Source: Taklimakanibacter lacteus (GTDB lineage Bacteria > Pseudomonadota > Alphaproteobacteria > Rhizobiales > Aestuariivirgaceae). From it: a stretch of DNA of 64,000 nt. Positions 9,411 through 18,753 of this stretch are shown here, piece by piece. Location: contig QOZQ01000009.1 in NCBI GenBank assembly GCA_003576695.1, forward strand, positions 62,001 to 126,000, written 5' to 3'. Below the pieces are notes generated by a model. The model saw only the letters and a list, made by a program, of their open reading frames with translations. It searched no databases and was not told the origin of the DNA. A program made the position numbers and the translations under genes. Position 1 is the stretch's first letter; each line of letters opens with the position of its first letter.

Positions 9411-9464
9411 TTGCGGGGCTGAACTATTTCTTCTTGGCAGGTGACCGGCAACCTGCCTAGCATG

Positions 9465-9501
9465 GATGACCATTACCTGACAGGTCATCCGGCTGATGAC
9501 C
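9465..9501. promoter_or_regulatory. Candidate operator: three GATGACC/GGTCATC half-sites
   Basis: GATGACC occurs at 9465-9471 and 9495-9501, and its reverse complement GGTCATC at 9483-9489. The last two form an inverted repeat with a 5-base spacer (GGTCATCCGGCTGATGACC). They sit in the divergent promoter region of the protease and cyclase genes, 34 bases upstream of the cyclase ATG. Half-sites like this are typical of dimeric repressors; no regulator gene is adjacent. Confidence 0.4.
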
Positions 9502-9535
9502 AATGAGATCATCGTGACAGGCAGAGGAGGGAACA

Positions 9536-10354
9536 ATGTGCTTGCCAGGCTGCATGGAAACGGTTGCCCATACGATCTCACGTCGCGGTTTGTTCAAGGG
9601 TGCGGGGATGACCGCCATTGTCGGAGCCACTTCGGCTTTCAGCGCCTTTGGCGCTGAGGCTGCGCCTGTGAGCTTCTCCAAGGTCGTAGATCTCACCCAT
9701 CCACTATGGGCGGAATTCCCGACCTATTTCGGCAAGAAGCAGCTCGAGATCGAAGTGCTCTCTGTCTTCGAGAAGGACGGATTCAACATGAAGAAGTGGC
9801 ATCTGGTCGAGCATACGGGCACGCATCTCGACACGCCCTATCATTTCTCGGCCGACGGACCTGATGCATCCGCCATCCCGGTCGACACGCTGGTGGCGCC
9901 GCTTTGCGTCATCAATATAGCAGAGCGTGCGGCGAAGGAACCCGACACGCAGATCACCCCGGACGACATCAAGGCGTGGGAAGCCAAGAACGGTGCGCTG
10001 CCCGACGGTGCCGCGGTCGCGATGAATTCCGGCTGGGACCAGCATGTGCGGACCGACAAGTTCCGCAATGCCGATGCGGCGGGCGTCATGCATTTTCCGG
10101 GCTTCCATCCCGAGGCCGCGGCCGCACTCCTCGAACGCAAGGTCGTCGGCATCGTCGTCGACACATTGTCGCTCGACTATGGCGCCTCGAAGGATTTCGC
10201 CACCCACTATCGCTGGCTGCCGGCCGGGCGCTGGGGTCTCGAAGGGACCGCCAATCTCGGCCAGCTGCCCGAGAAGGGGGCTACGATCGTGGTCGGCGGC
10301 CCCAAGGTCGAGGGCGCGTCGGGAGGTCCAAGCCGCGTCTTTGCGCTGGTCTGA
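9536..10354 (+). CDS. Cyclase family protein (metal-dependent hydrolase, KynB-like fold), Tat-exported
   Basis: A 272-aa member of the putative cyclase family (PF04199), which includes metal-dependent kynurenine formamidase. The metal motif HTGTHLDTPYHF (His93, His97, Asp99) is intact, and the C-terminal half has GIVVDTLSLDYGASKDFATH. The N-terminus carries a twin-arginine signal (ISRRGLFKGAG followed by a short hydrophobic stretch ending FGAEAAP), so it is probably a periplasmic hydrolase. GAGGAGGG precedes the ATG. It ends immediately before the convergent ABC-F gene. The substrate is unknown. Confidence 0.87.
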   Translation: MCLPGCMETVAHTISRRGLFKGAGMTAIVGATSAFSAFGAEAAPVSFSKVVDLTHPLWAEFPTYFGKKQLEIEVLSVFEKDGFNMKKWHLVEHTGTHLDTPYHFSADGPDASAIPVDTLVAPLCVINIAERAAKEPDTQITPDDIKAWEAKNGALPDGAAVAMNSGWDQHVRTDKFRNADAAGVMHFPGFHPEAAAALLERKVVGIVVDTLSLDYGASKDFATHYRWLPAGRWGLEGTANLGQLPEKGATIVVGGPKVEGASGGPSRVFALV

Positions 10355-12214
10355 CTACGCCGTCCGCTCGAGCTGTTCCTGCGCTTCGAGCCAGGCGGTT
10401 TCCTGGGCTTCCAGATCCCGCCCGAGCTTGGCCCGCAAGGTGGCGAAATCGGAAGCCTTCCTGGGATCGGCGATATAGAGCTGGTTGTCCTGCAAGGCGC
10501 GGTCCAGGACGTCGATTTTTTCCTGTAGTTTCGACATCTTGAGGCTGATTTCCTGAATCTGTTTCTTAACCGCGGCGGGATTGACCTTCGCCGGCTGCGG
10601 CGCAGCCTTGACGGATGCCGGCGGTGGTGCAGCTTCGCGTTTTTGCGGCGTGCGGCCGAGGATGAAATCGGTATAGTCGTCCATGTCGCCCTCGAAGGGC
10701 TTCACCGAGCCATTGGCGACCAGCCACAGGCGGTCGGCGCAGGTCTCGATGATATGGCGGTCATGGCTGATCAGGATGACGGCGCCTTCATAGTCGTTGA
10801 TCGCGTGGATGAGGGCTTCGCGCGAATCGACGTCGAGATGGTTGGTCGGCTCGTCGAGCACCAGGATATGGGGCGCATGGAAGGCGGCCAGCGCGAAGAG
10901 GAGGCGGGCCTTCTCGCCGCCTGAAAGCGTCTTGCATTTTGAATCGGCAAGCGACGCGCCGAAGCCATAGGCGCCGAGCCGGGCGCGCCGTTGCGCCTGG
11001 GTGTGCTCGGGCATCAGGTCGGTGAAATAATCATAGGGCGTGCGCTCGCCCGACAACTCGTCGAGCTGGTGCTGCGCGAAATAGCCGACCGTCAGGCGCG
11101 GCGGATGCTTCATCTCCCCGCTCATCGCCTGAAGCTTGCCGCACAGCAGCTTGGCGAAGGTCGACTTGCCGTTGCCGTTGGAGCCGAGAAGCGCGATGCG
11201 GTCATCGGGATCGAGGCGCAATGTGATGTTGCGCAGGATGGGCTTGCCTTCGGCATAGCCGACGGAAGCATTGTCCCAGCGCACCAGAGGCGGCGCCAGC
11301 GGCTTCGGCGGATCGGGGAAATGGAAAGACGCCACGCGGTCCTCGATCACATCGGCAATCGGCTCGAGCCGGGCCAGCGCCTTGAGGCGGCTTTGCGCCT
11401 GGCGCGCTTTCGAAGCCTTGTAGCGGAAGCGCTCGACGAAGGCCTCCATGTGCTTGCGCGTGTCTTCCTGCTTCTTCTTGAGCTTCAGCGTCAGCGCCTG
11501 CTGCTCGCGCCGCTGCCGTTCGAAGGAGTCATAATTGCCCTGATAGAGGGTGAGCTTGCCGCGCTCCAGATGCAGGATGGCGCCGACCGCGTCGTTGAGG
11601 AGGTCGCGGTCATGGCTCACCATCAGGATGGTGTGCGGATAGGCGCGGATGAAGCTCTTGAGCCAGATCGTGCCTTCGAGATCGAGATAGTTGGTGGGCT
11701 CGTCGAGCAGCAGCACGTCGGGCGAAGAGAAGAGAGCTGCCGCCAGCGCCACGCGCATGCGCCAGCCGCCGGACAATGCCGAGCAGGGGCCGTTCTGGGT
11801 CTCTTCCGAAAAGCCCAAGCCCGACAGGATCGTCGCCGCGCGCGCCGGCGCCGAATGGGCGTTGATATCGGCAAGGCGCAGCTGGATCTCGGCGATGCGA
11901 TGCGGGTCGTGCGCCGTCTCGGATTCGATGAGCAGGCGCGCCCGCTCGAGATCGGCCGCCAGCACTGTGTCCAGAAGCGATTCATCGCCGCCCGGCGCTT
12001 CCTGCGCCACCGTGCCGATGCGGGCATTGCGCGGCATGCCGACGCTGCCGGACTCCGACTGCAGGTCGCCGAGGATCAGATGCAGCAGCGTCGATTTGCC
12101 GACGCCATTACGCCCGACCAGGCCGACCTTGTGGCCGCCCGGTATGGCAACGCTGGCATCCTCGAGCAGAAGGCGCCCGGCAATGCGATAGGTGAGTCCG
12201 TTCACATGCAACAT
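10355..12214 (-). CDS. ABC-F family ATPase (Uup/EttA type)
   Basis: A 619-aa soluble protein with two ABC ATPase domains and no membrane segment, as in ABC-F ribosome-associated factors. Domain 1 has GLVGRNGVGKSTLLHLI and LSGGWRMRVALAAAL with LLLDEPTNYLD. Domain 2 has ALLGSNGNGKSTFAKLL and LSGGEKARLLFALA with LVLDEPTNHLD. The linker between them is charged and helical (RRREQQALTLKLKKKQEDTRKHME). The C-terminus is a coiled coil (KKQIQEISLKMSKLQEKIDVLDRALQ). I chose the ATG at 12214 (MLHVNGLTY). In related genomes this gene lies near ndk. Confidence 0.9.
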   Translation of the reverse strand: MLHVNGLTYRIAGRLLLEDASVAIPGGHKVGLVGRNGVGKSTLLHLILGDLQSESGSVGMPRNARIGTVAQEAPGGDESLLDTVLAADLERARLLIESETAHDPHRIAEIQLRLADINAHSAPARAATILSGLGFSEETQNGPCSALSGGWRMRVALAAALFSSPDVLLLDEPTNYLDLEGTIWLKSFIRAYPHTILMVSHDRDLLNDAVGAILHLERGKLTLYQGNYDSFERQRREQQALTLKLKKKQEDTRKHMEAFVERFRYKASKARQAQSRLKALARLEPIADVIEDRVASFHFPDPPKPLAPPLVRWDNASVGYAEGKPILRNITLRLDPDDRIALLGSNGNGKSTFAKLLCGKLQAMSGEMKHPPRLTVGYFAQHQLDELSGERTPYDYFTDLMPEHTQAQRRARLGAYGFGASLADSKCKTLSGGEKARLLFALAAFHAPHILVLDEPTNHLDVDSREALIHAINDYEGAVILISHDRHIIETCADRLWLVANGSVKPFEGDMDDYTDFILGRTPQKREAAPPPASVKAAPQPAKVNPAAVKKQIQEISLKMSKLQEKIDVLDRALQDNQLYIADPRKASDFATLRAKLGRDLEAQETAWLEAQEQLERTA

Positions 12215-12241
12215 GGGCGGGCTGTTTAGCCGCAATCTGGG

Positions 12242-12274
12242 CCATTGTCATTCCTTGGGTGCGGTGCACAATGG
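12242..12274. promoter_or_regulatory. Inverted repeat in the divergent ABC-F/ppc promoter region
   Basis: CCATTGT (12242-12248) and ACAATGG (12268-12274) are perfect inverted 7-mers 19 bases apart in the 79-base gap between the two divergent starts. TTGTCA at 12245-12250 could serve as a -35 element toward ppc, but no convincing -10 box follows. Confidence 0.3.
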
Positions 12275-12293
12275 ACGCCTGACAGGTGAGGGA

Positions 12294-15008
12294 ATGGCAG
12301 ACACGGCCCGTTATATTTTGCCGGTGGATGGCGGCTATGTGGACGAGATCACCGTCCTCCTGCGCGATCTCTTGCGGCGCGTCATCCGCGAACGGGCTCC
12401 GCGCGTGCTGGCCATCATCGACAATCCGGAAGATGCCCGCTCGATCAAGCCCGAGCTGCGCGCTCCCGCCTTGCAGGTCATCGGGATTTGGTTGCAACTT
12501 CTTAATATTGCTGAAGAAAATGCCGCGATGCGATCCCGGCGGCGGCTCGAGACGATGGGCGGCAACGACCAGATCCTGGGCTCGTTCTCCAATGCCTTCG
12601 CCACCATCGCCGCGGCCGGCGCCACGGGCCAGGCGGTAGCCAAGGTGCTGGAGACGGCGGAAGCCGGCCCCACCATCACGGCGCATCCGACCGAAGCCAA
12701 GCGTGTGACCGTGCTCGAAATCCACCGCCGCATCTATTTGCGCCTCTATGATCTCGAAAGCCCGCGCTGGACACCGCGCGAGCGCGAGGCCCTGATGCGG
12801 CAATTGCGCAACGACATCGACCTCCTGTGGCTCACCGGTGAAGTCCGGCTCGAAAAGCCGACGGTCGAGGCGGAAGTCGCCTGGGGCCTGCATTTCTTCC
12901 GCGAGACCTTGTTCGAGCGCACGCCCCAGCTGTGCGAATTGCTGGAAGGGGCGTTGGCCCGCCACTATCCCGAGCAGCCGATCAGGGTGCGCCCGCCAGT
13001 CAGGTTCTATTCCTGGATCGGCGGCGACCGTGACGGCAATCCCTATGTGACGGTGGCGACCACCCGCTGGGCCTTGAGCGAGAATGCCCGCGCCGCGATC
13101 GAGCGCCTCGACAAGCGGCTCGAATATCTGGCGCAGACCATCTCCATTTCGGGCCCGGACACCGATGTGCCGGAAGCATTCCGCACCCGCGTGGCGCGCG
13201 AAATCGCCAATGCGGGAGATATGAGCCTCTCCGCCCGCAATCCGGGCGAGCCCTTCCGCCAGTATTTCTCGGCGCTGCGCGCGAGGCTCGCGGCGACCCG
13301 CAACCCGCGAGGCGCTCACCATTGCAAGGCCTTTGCCGAGCCGGAAGAGCTGGCCGAGGCGATCCACCATGCCGAGCGCGCTCTGGCGTTGATGCAGGCG
13401 ACATCGATCGCAGCCCACACGGTGCGCCCGGTGCGCTGGGAGGTCGAGATCTTCGGTTTCCGCACCATGAGCCTCGACATGCGGCAGAACACCACCGTCA
13501 TCAACCGCGTGCTGGCCGAGCTGTGGCAGAAATTCAACCCGACCGCCAAACGCGAGCCGCCGAAATCCGATTCGGCTGAATGGGCCAAATGGGTCGCAGG
13601 CGAGCTCAAGCGGCCCATGGGCTTCCGGCCGCTGTTCCAGGGATTGTCGGATGAGGCGCGCGAGACCCTCGACCTCCTTGGCCTGATCCGCTCATCGCTC
13701 GACGGTGCCGATCCCAAGGCGACCGGCGCCTTCGTGCTGTCGATGACGCGCAGCGCCACCGATATATTGGGGCTCTATCTCCTCGCCAAATATAGCGGGC
13801 TCTTCACCGATGCGGCATCGCGCGAAAGTTGCCGTCTCGCCGTCGTGCCGCTGTTCGAGACCATCGACGACCTGCGCCGCGCGCCCGGCATCATGGACGA
13901 GCTGTTCAAGATCCCGATGGTGCGCCGGACCGTGAAGGCACTGGGCGGCCACCAGGAAATCATGCTCGGCTATTCCGACTCCAACAAGGATGGCGGTTTC
14001 TTCTGCGCCAGCTTCGAGCTTTATGAAGCGCAACGCCGGCTCGTCCGGCTGGCGCGCACGGCCGGCATAGAGATCAGCTTCTTCCATGGCCGTGGCGGCT
14101 CGGTGAGTCGTGGCGGCGCGCCGACCGGACGCGCCATCGCGGCACAGCCGGAAGGAACGATCGGCGGGCGGCTCCGGGTCACGGAGCAGGGCGAAGTGGT
14201 GTCGTCCAAATTCGCCAATCGCGGCACCGCCCTCTATCAGCTCGAGGTACTCGCATCGAGCGTGCTGGTGCATACTCTCAAATCACCGAAGGAGCGGGAG
14301 CTCAAGCTGGTGCCGGAGCACCAGGCCGCTGTCGAGGCCATCGCCTCCGCCTCCTTCAAGACCTATCGCGGCCTCGCCGAGGATCCGGGTCTCATCGACT
14401 ATTTCCAGGCGGCGAGCCCGGTCGAGGAATTGTCGCTGCTCAAGATGGGCTCGCGCCCGGCGCGGCGTTTCGGCGCCAAGGGTGTCGAAGACCTGCGCGC
14501 CATCCCCTGGGTTTTCGCCTGGAGCCAGAATCGCCATGTGCTCACCGGCTGGTACGGGCTGGGCTCGGCGCTCGACCAGTATGTGGCCGAGCAGGGCGAC
14601 AAGGGCCTGGCGCTGCTCAAGGACATGTTCGTGCGCTCGCGCGGCTTCCGGCTCGCCATCGATGAGGTCGAGAAGTCGCTCTATCTCGCCGATATGGAGA
14701 TCGCCGCCCTTTATGCCGGGCTGGTGCCCGACCGCAAGGCCGCGAAGCGCATATTGGGCCAGGTCCAGCGGGAACATGCCTTGACGCGCGACAGGGTGCT
14801 GGAGCTTTCGGGCGCCGGCGGCCTCTGCGCCAGGTTCCCGGGCTTCCGCCGCCGCTTCGACCGGGTGCGCCCGATGATCGACCAGGCCAATCGCTGGCAG
14901 GTCGATTTCCTGAAGGATGCGCGCGCCGGGCGCCAGAAGGACAAGGCCTTGACGCCGCTGCTCATGACCATGAACTGCATTGCCGCCGGTCTCGGCTGGA
15001 CCGGGTGA
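12294..15008 (+). CDS. ppc: Phosphoenolpyruvate carboxylase
   Basis: Cytosolic anaplerotic enzyme that carboxylates PEP to oxaloacetate; 904 aa, near the usual ~900. Active-site motifs are TAHPTEAKR (His131), SWIGGDRDGNPYV, LGYSDSNKDGGFF and FHGRGGSVSRGGAP (His598). The last is normally GGxxGRGGxP, so the usual second Gly is replaced by Ser here. The C-terminus ends MNCIAAGLGWTG, matching the family's end position. Start ATG follows AGGTGAGGGA. Divergent from the ABC-F gene and followed 64 bases later by an amino-acid ABC operon. Confidence 0.95.
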   Translation: MADTARYILPVDGGYVDEITVLLRDLLRRVIRERAPRVLAIIDNPEDARSIKPELRAPALQVIGIWLQLLNIAEENAAMRSRRRLETMGGNDQILGSFSNAFATIAAAGATGQAVAKVLETAEAGPTITAHPTEAKRVTVLEIHRRIYLRLYDLESPRWTPREREALMRQLRNDIDLLWLTGEVRLEKPTVEAEVAWGLHFFRETLFERTPQLCELLEGALARHYPEQPIRVRPPVRFYSWIGGDRDGNPYVTVATTRWALSENARAAIERLDKRLEYLAQTISISGPDTDVPEAFRTRVAREIANAGDMSLSARNPGEPFRQYFSALRARLAATRNPRGAHHCKAFAEPEELAEAIHHAERALALMQATSIAAHTVRPVRWEVEIFGFRTMSLDMRQNTTVINRVLAELWQKFNPTAKREPPKSDSAEWAKWVAGELKRPMGFRPLFQGLSDEARETLDLLGLIRSSLDGADPKATGAFVLSMTRSATDILGLYLLAKYSGLFTDAASRESCRLAVVPLFETIDDLRRAPGIMDELFKIPMVRRTVKALGGHQEIMLGYSDSNKDGGFFCASFELYEAQRRLVRLARTAGIEISFFHGRGGSVSRGGAPTGRAIAAQPEGTIGGRLRVTEQGEVVSSKFANRGTALYQLEVLASSVLVHTLKSPKERELKLVPEHQAAVEAIASASFKTYRGLAEDPGLIDYFQAASPVEELSLLKMGSRPARRFGAKGVEDLRAIPWVFAWSQNRHVLTGWYGLGSALDQYVAEQGDKGLALLKDMFVRSRGFRLAIDEVEKSLYLADMEIAALYAGLVPDRKAAKRILGQVQREHALTRDRVLELSGAGGLCARFPGFRRRFDRVRPMIDQANRWQVDFLKDARAGRQKDKALTPLLMTMNCIAAGLGWTG

Positions 15009-15072
15009 TCTTGCCCAATCGCTTCGGGCATGATCTAGTTGCGAGAAACATAAAGCCACTGGAGGAAGTCTG

Positions 15073-15930
15073 ATGAAATTCAACAAACGGAATATTTTGG
15101 CCGCCGCGGCGCTCGCCGCGCTGGCCCAGTTCTCGATGCCGGCTGAGGCCGCGAACATGATCGGCAACTGCGAAGTGATGGGCGAGAAGGGCTCGATCCC
15201 GATCGCCAGCCCCGCCAAAGCCGGGCAACTCACCGTCGAGGTTTCCTTGCCGGCACCCATCTGGTGGAACGGCGACACGCCTGAATCGATCAAGGACGGC
15301 ATGGAATATTGTCTCGCCGCCGAGATCGCCTGGCGCGCGGGCTTCGACAAGATGGAAGTGGTGAATGTCGGCTGGGATCCGCTGGTCACCGGCCAGACCG
15401 CCGATTTCGATCTCGCCCTTTCCGAGATATCGATCACCGACGAACGCAAGAAGGTGGTGGATTTCTCCATTCCCTATTTCAGCTCCGATATCGGCGTTCT
15501 TGCCCGCGCCGATACGCCGGTCGATGAGAAGACGATCAAGGAGAAGACCGTCGGCGTGCAGCAGGCAACGACCGGTGCCGCCTTCGTGGCCGATGGGCTG
15601 AAGATTCCCGCCGGCCAGACGCAAGTCTATCCCGACCAGGGCGATATGTTCACGGCGCTTGCTGCCGGCCAGATCGATGCCGCCATCACCGACACATCGA
15701 TCGTGCTCGCCGAGGAGCTGAAGACCTCGGGCAAGCATGTCGTCGTCGGTCAATACAAGACGGGTGAGAGCTACGGCGCCCTCTATCCGAAGGGCGGCGC
15801 CAACAATGCGACGATCGACAAGATCATCAAGGCGATGATCGATGACGGCACCGTGTCGAAACTCGCCGACAAATATCTGGCGGCCGTCTGGGGCAAGGAT
15901 CCGGCCAAGGTTCCGTATTTCAATCCCTGA
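15073..15930 (+). CDS. Polar amino-acid-type ABC transporter substrate-binding protein (family 3)
   Basis: A 285-aa periplasmic binding protein with a signal peptide (MKFNKRNILAAAALAALAQF, cleavage near AEA-AN). Family 3 features are VNVGWDPLVTGQTADFDLALSEISITDERKKVVDFSIPYF and VGVQQATTGAAFV, with DKIIKAMIDDGTVSKLADKY at the end. GGAGGAAGT precedes the ATG. It leads a four-gene plus-strand operon: binding protein, permease, ATPase, formyltransferase. The ligand cannot be read from sequence. Confidence 0.92.
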   Translation: MKFNKRNILAAAALAALAQFSMPAEAANMIGNCEVMGEKGSIPIASPAKAGQLTVEVSLPAPIWWNGDTPESIKDGMEYCLAAEIAWRAGFDKMEVVNVGWDPLVTGQTADFDLALSEISITDERKKVVDFSIPYFSSDIGVLARADTPVDEKTIKEKTVGVQQATTGAAFVADGLKIPAGQTQVYPDQGDMFTALAAGQIDAAITDTSIVLAEELKTSGKHVVVGQYKTGESYGALYPKGGANNATIDKIIKAMIDDGTVSKLADKYLAAVWGKDPAKVPYFNP

Positions 15931-15945
15931 TCGGACTGACTGCCG

Positions 15946-17121
15946 GTGACTGACATCGCAACGAAGGGGAGAGTGGGGACGTTGCCCACTCTCCCGCGCC
16001 GCACCGACGGGTTGTCTCTTGCGGCCTTGTTGTTTGCCGGCTTCTGCGTTCTCTGCGCCTGGGGCGCTACGCGCACCATTGCCGGCGCCCTCGATCATTT
16101 GCAGATCGCCCGAGATGCCGCCTGGAGCACGTTCTTCTTCCTGGTGGTCGCCGCGACCGCGGCGCTGTTCCTGCCGGCATTCCGGTCCTGGAGCTTCTCC
16201 AGGCGGGCGCGCGAGGCGCTCAGCCAGAACAATATCGTCGAAGCGCGCATCGATGCCGCAGCGGCTCGCGAATGGTCCTACATCACCTTTGGCTGGGGCG
16301 CCGCCGCGCTGGTGCTGCTGGCCTTCGCCAGCTTCATCATGGCCAACAATGCCGGCGTCGGCAGAACCTTCTTTTATCTGCCGCTCATCGCCGAAAAATG
16401 GGACCTGGTGGTCCTGGCCTTCTGGAACAACATAAAGATATTCGTCATCGCCGAGATCCTGGTTCTCATCTGGGGACTGGTGGTCGCAATTGCCCGTCTC
16501 ATGCCGGGACCGGCGGGCCAGCCGGTGCGCTTGCTGGCCATCGCCTATTGCGATGTTTTTCGCGGCCTGCCGGCGGTGCTGACGCTCTATCTCGTTGGCT
16601 TCGGCCTGCCGCTCTCGGGTTTGCCCGACCTCATCATTCCGCCGATCGTCGGCCTGTTCGTCAATTTCGACGGCATGACGGCTGCCCAGATCAAGCAATA
16701 TACCCGCATTCCGCTCACCTGGTATTGCATCCTGGCGCTCACCCTGACCTACGGCGCCTATGTTGCCGAGGTCTATCGCGCCGGCATCGAGAGCATCCAT
16801 CCAAGTCAGTGGGCGGCATCGCGCTCGCTCGGTCTCTCCTATCTGCAGACGCTGCGCTATGTGATCGTGCCGCAAGCGGTGCGCCGCATCATGGCGCCGC
16901 TGCTCAATGACTTCATCGGCCTGCAGAAGGATACCGCCCTGGTGCAGGTTATCGGCGTCGTCGATGGCTTCAACCAGTCACGCATCATCGCCTCCAACGC
17001 ATTCAATCTGTCGGCGGTGACGATCGTCGCCATCCTCTTCGTGCTCATCACCATTCCGCAGGCCCGCTTCGTCGACCGGCTGGTCGAGCGCGACCAGGCG
17101 CGCATGCGGGCGGCGAGCTGA
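15946..17121 (+). CDS. Polar amino-acid-type ABC transporter permease
   Basis: A 391-aa membrane protein. The first ~130 residues hold two to three extra membrane segments before the HisM/GlnP-type permease domain. The permease carries the EAA loop YRAGIESIHPSQWAASRSLGLSYLQTLRYVIVPQAVRR that contacts the ATPase. The start is GTG. Only one permease gene is present, so it may act as a homodimer. The ATPase begins one base after its stop. Confidence 0.88.
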   Translation: MTDIATKGRVGTLPTLPRRTDGLSLAALLFAGFCVLCAWGATRTIAGALDHLQIARDAAWSTFFFLVVAATAALFLPAFRSWSFSRRAREALSQNNIVEARIDAAAAREWSYITFGWGAAALVLLAFASFIMANNAGVGRTFFYLPLIAEKWDLVVLAFWNNIKIFVIAEILVLIWGLVVAIARLMPGPAGQPVRLLAIAYCDVFRGLPAVLTLYLVGFGLPLSGLPDLIIPPIVGLFVNFDGMTAAQIKQYTRIPLTWYCILALTLTYGAYVAEVYRAGIESIHPSQWAASRSLGLSYLQTLRYVIVPQAVRRIMAPLLNDFIGLQKDTALVQVIGVVDGFNQSRIIASNAFNLSAVTIVAILFVLITIPQARFVDRLVERDQARMRAAS

Positions 17122-17122
17122 C

Positions 17123-17866
17123 ATGGCCTTTCTCGAGATCCGCGAAGTCCACAAGCGTTTCGGGCCGCTTGCCGTGCTGCGCGGCGTGGACATGTCCGTC
17201 AATGAGCATCAGGTCGTCTGCCTGATCGGCCCTTCGGGCTGCGGCAAGTCCACGCTGCTGCGCTGCATCAACGGCTTGGAGCCGATCCAGGGCGGTGAGA
17301 TCAAGCTCGAGGGTGACCGGGTCTCGGGCCCGGGCGTCGATGTCAATCGCCTGCGCCGCGAAGTCGGCATCGTCTTCCAGAGCTTCAATCTCTTCCCGCA
17401 TATGAGCGTCATCGAGAATGTCACGCTCTCGCCGATGAAGGTCCTGGGCTTCGGCCGGGGAGAAGCGCGCGACCGGGCCATGGCCCTGCTGTCGCGCATC
17501 GGGCTCGAGGCCAAGGCCAATGAATATCCCGATCGTCTCTCGGGCGGCCAGCAGCAGCGTGTCGCCATCGTGCGGGCGCTCGCCATGGAGCCCAAGCTGA
17601 TGCTCCTCGATGAGATCACTTCGGCCCTCGACCCCGAGCTCGTCTCCGAGGTCCTCAACATCGTGCGCGATCTCGCTTCCCAGGGCATGACCATGCTGCT
17701 CGCCACCCATGAGATGGGCTTTGCCCGCGAAGTGGCCTCGAAAGTGTGCTTCCTCTATGACGGCGTCGTCCATGAGGAGGGGCCGCCGGACAAGATCTTC
17801 GGCAGTCCCGATGAGGAACGTACCCGCGCCTTCCTCAAGCGCATCATCGAGGCCGGGCGCCTTTGA
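17123..17866 (+). CDS. Polar amino-acid-type ABC transporter ATPase (GlnQ/HisP type)
   Basis: A 247-aa ABC ATPase that powers the importer. Walker A is GPSGCGKST (residues 36-44), the signature is LSGGQQQRVAIVRAL, and Walker B is LMLLDEITSALDPEL with the switch His in LLATHEMGFAREV. The family usually has DEPTSALD; here the Pro position is Ile (DEITSALD). Directly followed by the formyltransferase gene. Confidence 0.94.
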   Translation: MAFLEIREVHKRFGPLAVLRGVDMSVNEHQVVCLIGPSGCGKSTLLRCINGLEPIQGGEIKLEGDRVSGPGVDVNRLRREVGIVFQSFNLFPHMSVIENVTLSPMKVLGFGRGEARDRAMALLSRIGLEAKANEYPDRLSGGQQQRVAIVRALAMEPKLMLLDEITSALDPELVSEVLNIVRDLASQGMTMLLATHEMGFAREVASKVCFLYDGVVHEEGPPDKIFGSPDEERTRAFLKRIIEAGRL

Positions 17867-17873
17867 GACCGGC

Positions 17874-18635
17874 ATGGCACGCATAGTCGTTCTGACCGTT
17901 CCCTCGCCGCAGTCCTGGATCATCGTCAACGCGCTGGTGCAGCGCTTCGGGCCGGTCACCATCCTGGCCGAGGAGCGCGAAGCGAAGCTCGACCTCATCC
18001 GCAAGCGCATGCGCCGGCAAGGCCCGGTCGCCGTCATGGGACAGATCGGCTTCGTCCTGTTCCAGAAGCTCCTCGGGCGTCGCGCGCAGCGCCGCATTGA
18101 CGAGATCATCGCCCAGTATGACATCGACCCCAATCCCAACCTCGCCTGCGAGATCATGCCAGTGACGTCGGTGAACAGCATGGCTTGCCGTGCGGCCCTT
18201 GCCATGCTGAAGCCCGATGTCGTCCTCGTCGTCGGGACGCGCATCATCGGCAGGAAGACACTCGACGGCATCACCGCCCCGGTGGTCAATTTCCATTCCG
18301 GCATCAATCCGAAATACCGCGGCCAGGCCGGCGGCTACTGGGCGCTTGCCATGGGCGATGCGGCCAATGCCGGTGTCACCGTCCATCTCGTCGATGAAGG
18401 TGTCGATACCGGCGCGGTCCTCTATCAGGAGCGCTTCCAGGCGACAAAGGCCGACAACTTCCTCACTTATTTCTTCATCCAGGCGGCGGTGGCCCGGCCG
18501 CTCGCGGTGAAGGCGGTCGAGGACGCATTGGCCGGCAGGTTGAAGCCGCTGAAGGTCGACCTGCCGTCGCAGCAGTTCTATCACCCGACGCTGTGGTTCT
18601 ATCTATGGACGGCCTGGACGAAGGGCGTGTGGTGA
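17874..18635 (+). CDS. Formyltransferase-domain protein of unknown substrate
   Basis: A 253-aa protein in the formyl transferase family, which uses formyl-tetrahydrofolate. The catalytic triad region is kept: NFHSGINPKYRG supplies Asn139 and His141, and HLVDEGVDTGAVLYQ the Asp residues (174/178). The N-terminal ~110 residues resemble neither PurN nor Fmt closely; it is more like formyltransferases acting on sugar-linked amines or small amines. It starts seven bases after the ATPase stop, so it is probably in the transporter operon and may act on the imported compound. Substrate unknown. Confidence 0.78.
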   Translation: MARIVVLTVPSPQSWIIVNALVQRFGPVTILAEEREAKLDLIRKRMRRQGPVAVMGQIGFVLFQKLLGRRAQRRIDEIIAQYDIDPNPNLACEIMPVTSVNSMACRAALAMLKPDVVLVVGTRIIGRKTLDGITAPVVNFHSGINPKYRGQAGGYWALAMGDAANAGVTVHLVDEGVDTGAVLYQERFQATKADNFLTYFFIQAAVARPLAVKAVEDALAGRLKPLKVDLPSQQFYHPTLWFYLWTAWTKGVW

Positions 18636-18649
18636 TCAGCGCGCATCGC

Positions 18650-18736
18650 GGCGAAGTGCTTCACTTCGCCGAAAAAGATTCGCGCCAAATCAATATGCTG
18701 GAGCAAATCCCAGTCGCCAATGTCTTCAACTTTGGC
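18650..18736. repeat. Intergenic palindromic repeat element (copy A)
   Basis: A hairpin (18650-18658 pairing with 18662-18670, loop CTT) is followed by GAAAAAGATT. GAGCAAATCCC follows at 18701-18711, and a near-palindromic 21-mer lies at 18716-18736. The GAGCAAATCCC plus 21-mer arrangement recurs at 39790-39821. It resembles mosaic intergenic repeats of Hyphomicrobiales. It may also serve as a transcription end between the two convergent ABC operons, although no U-run follows the hairpin. Confidence 0.5.
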
Positions 18737-18753
18737 TAAGGGCCGGGAGCCGT

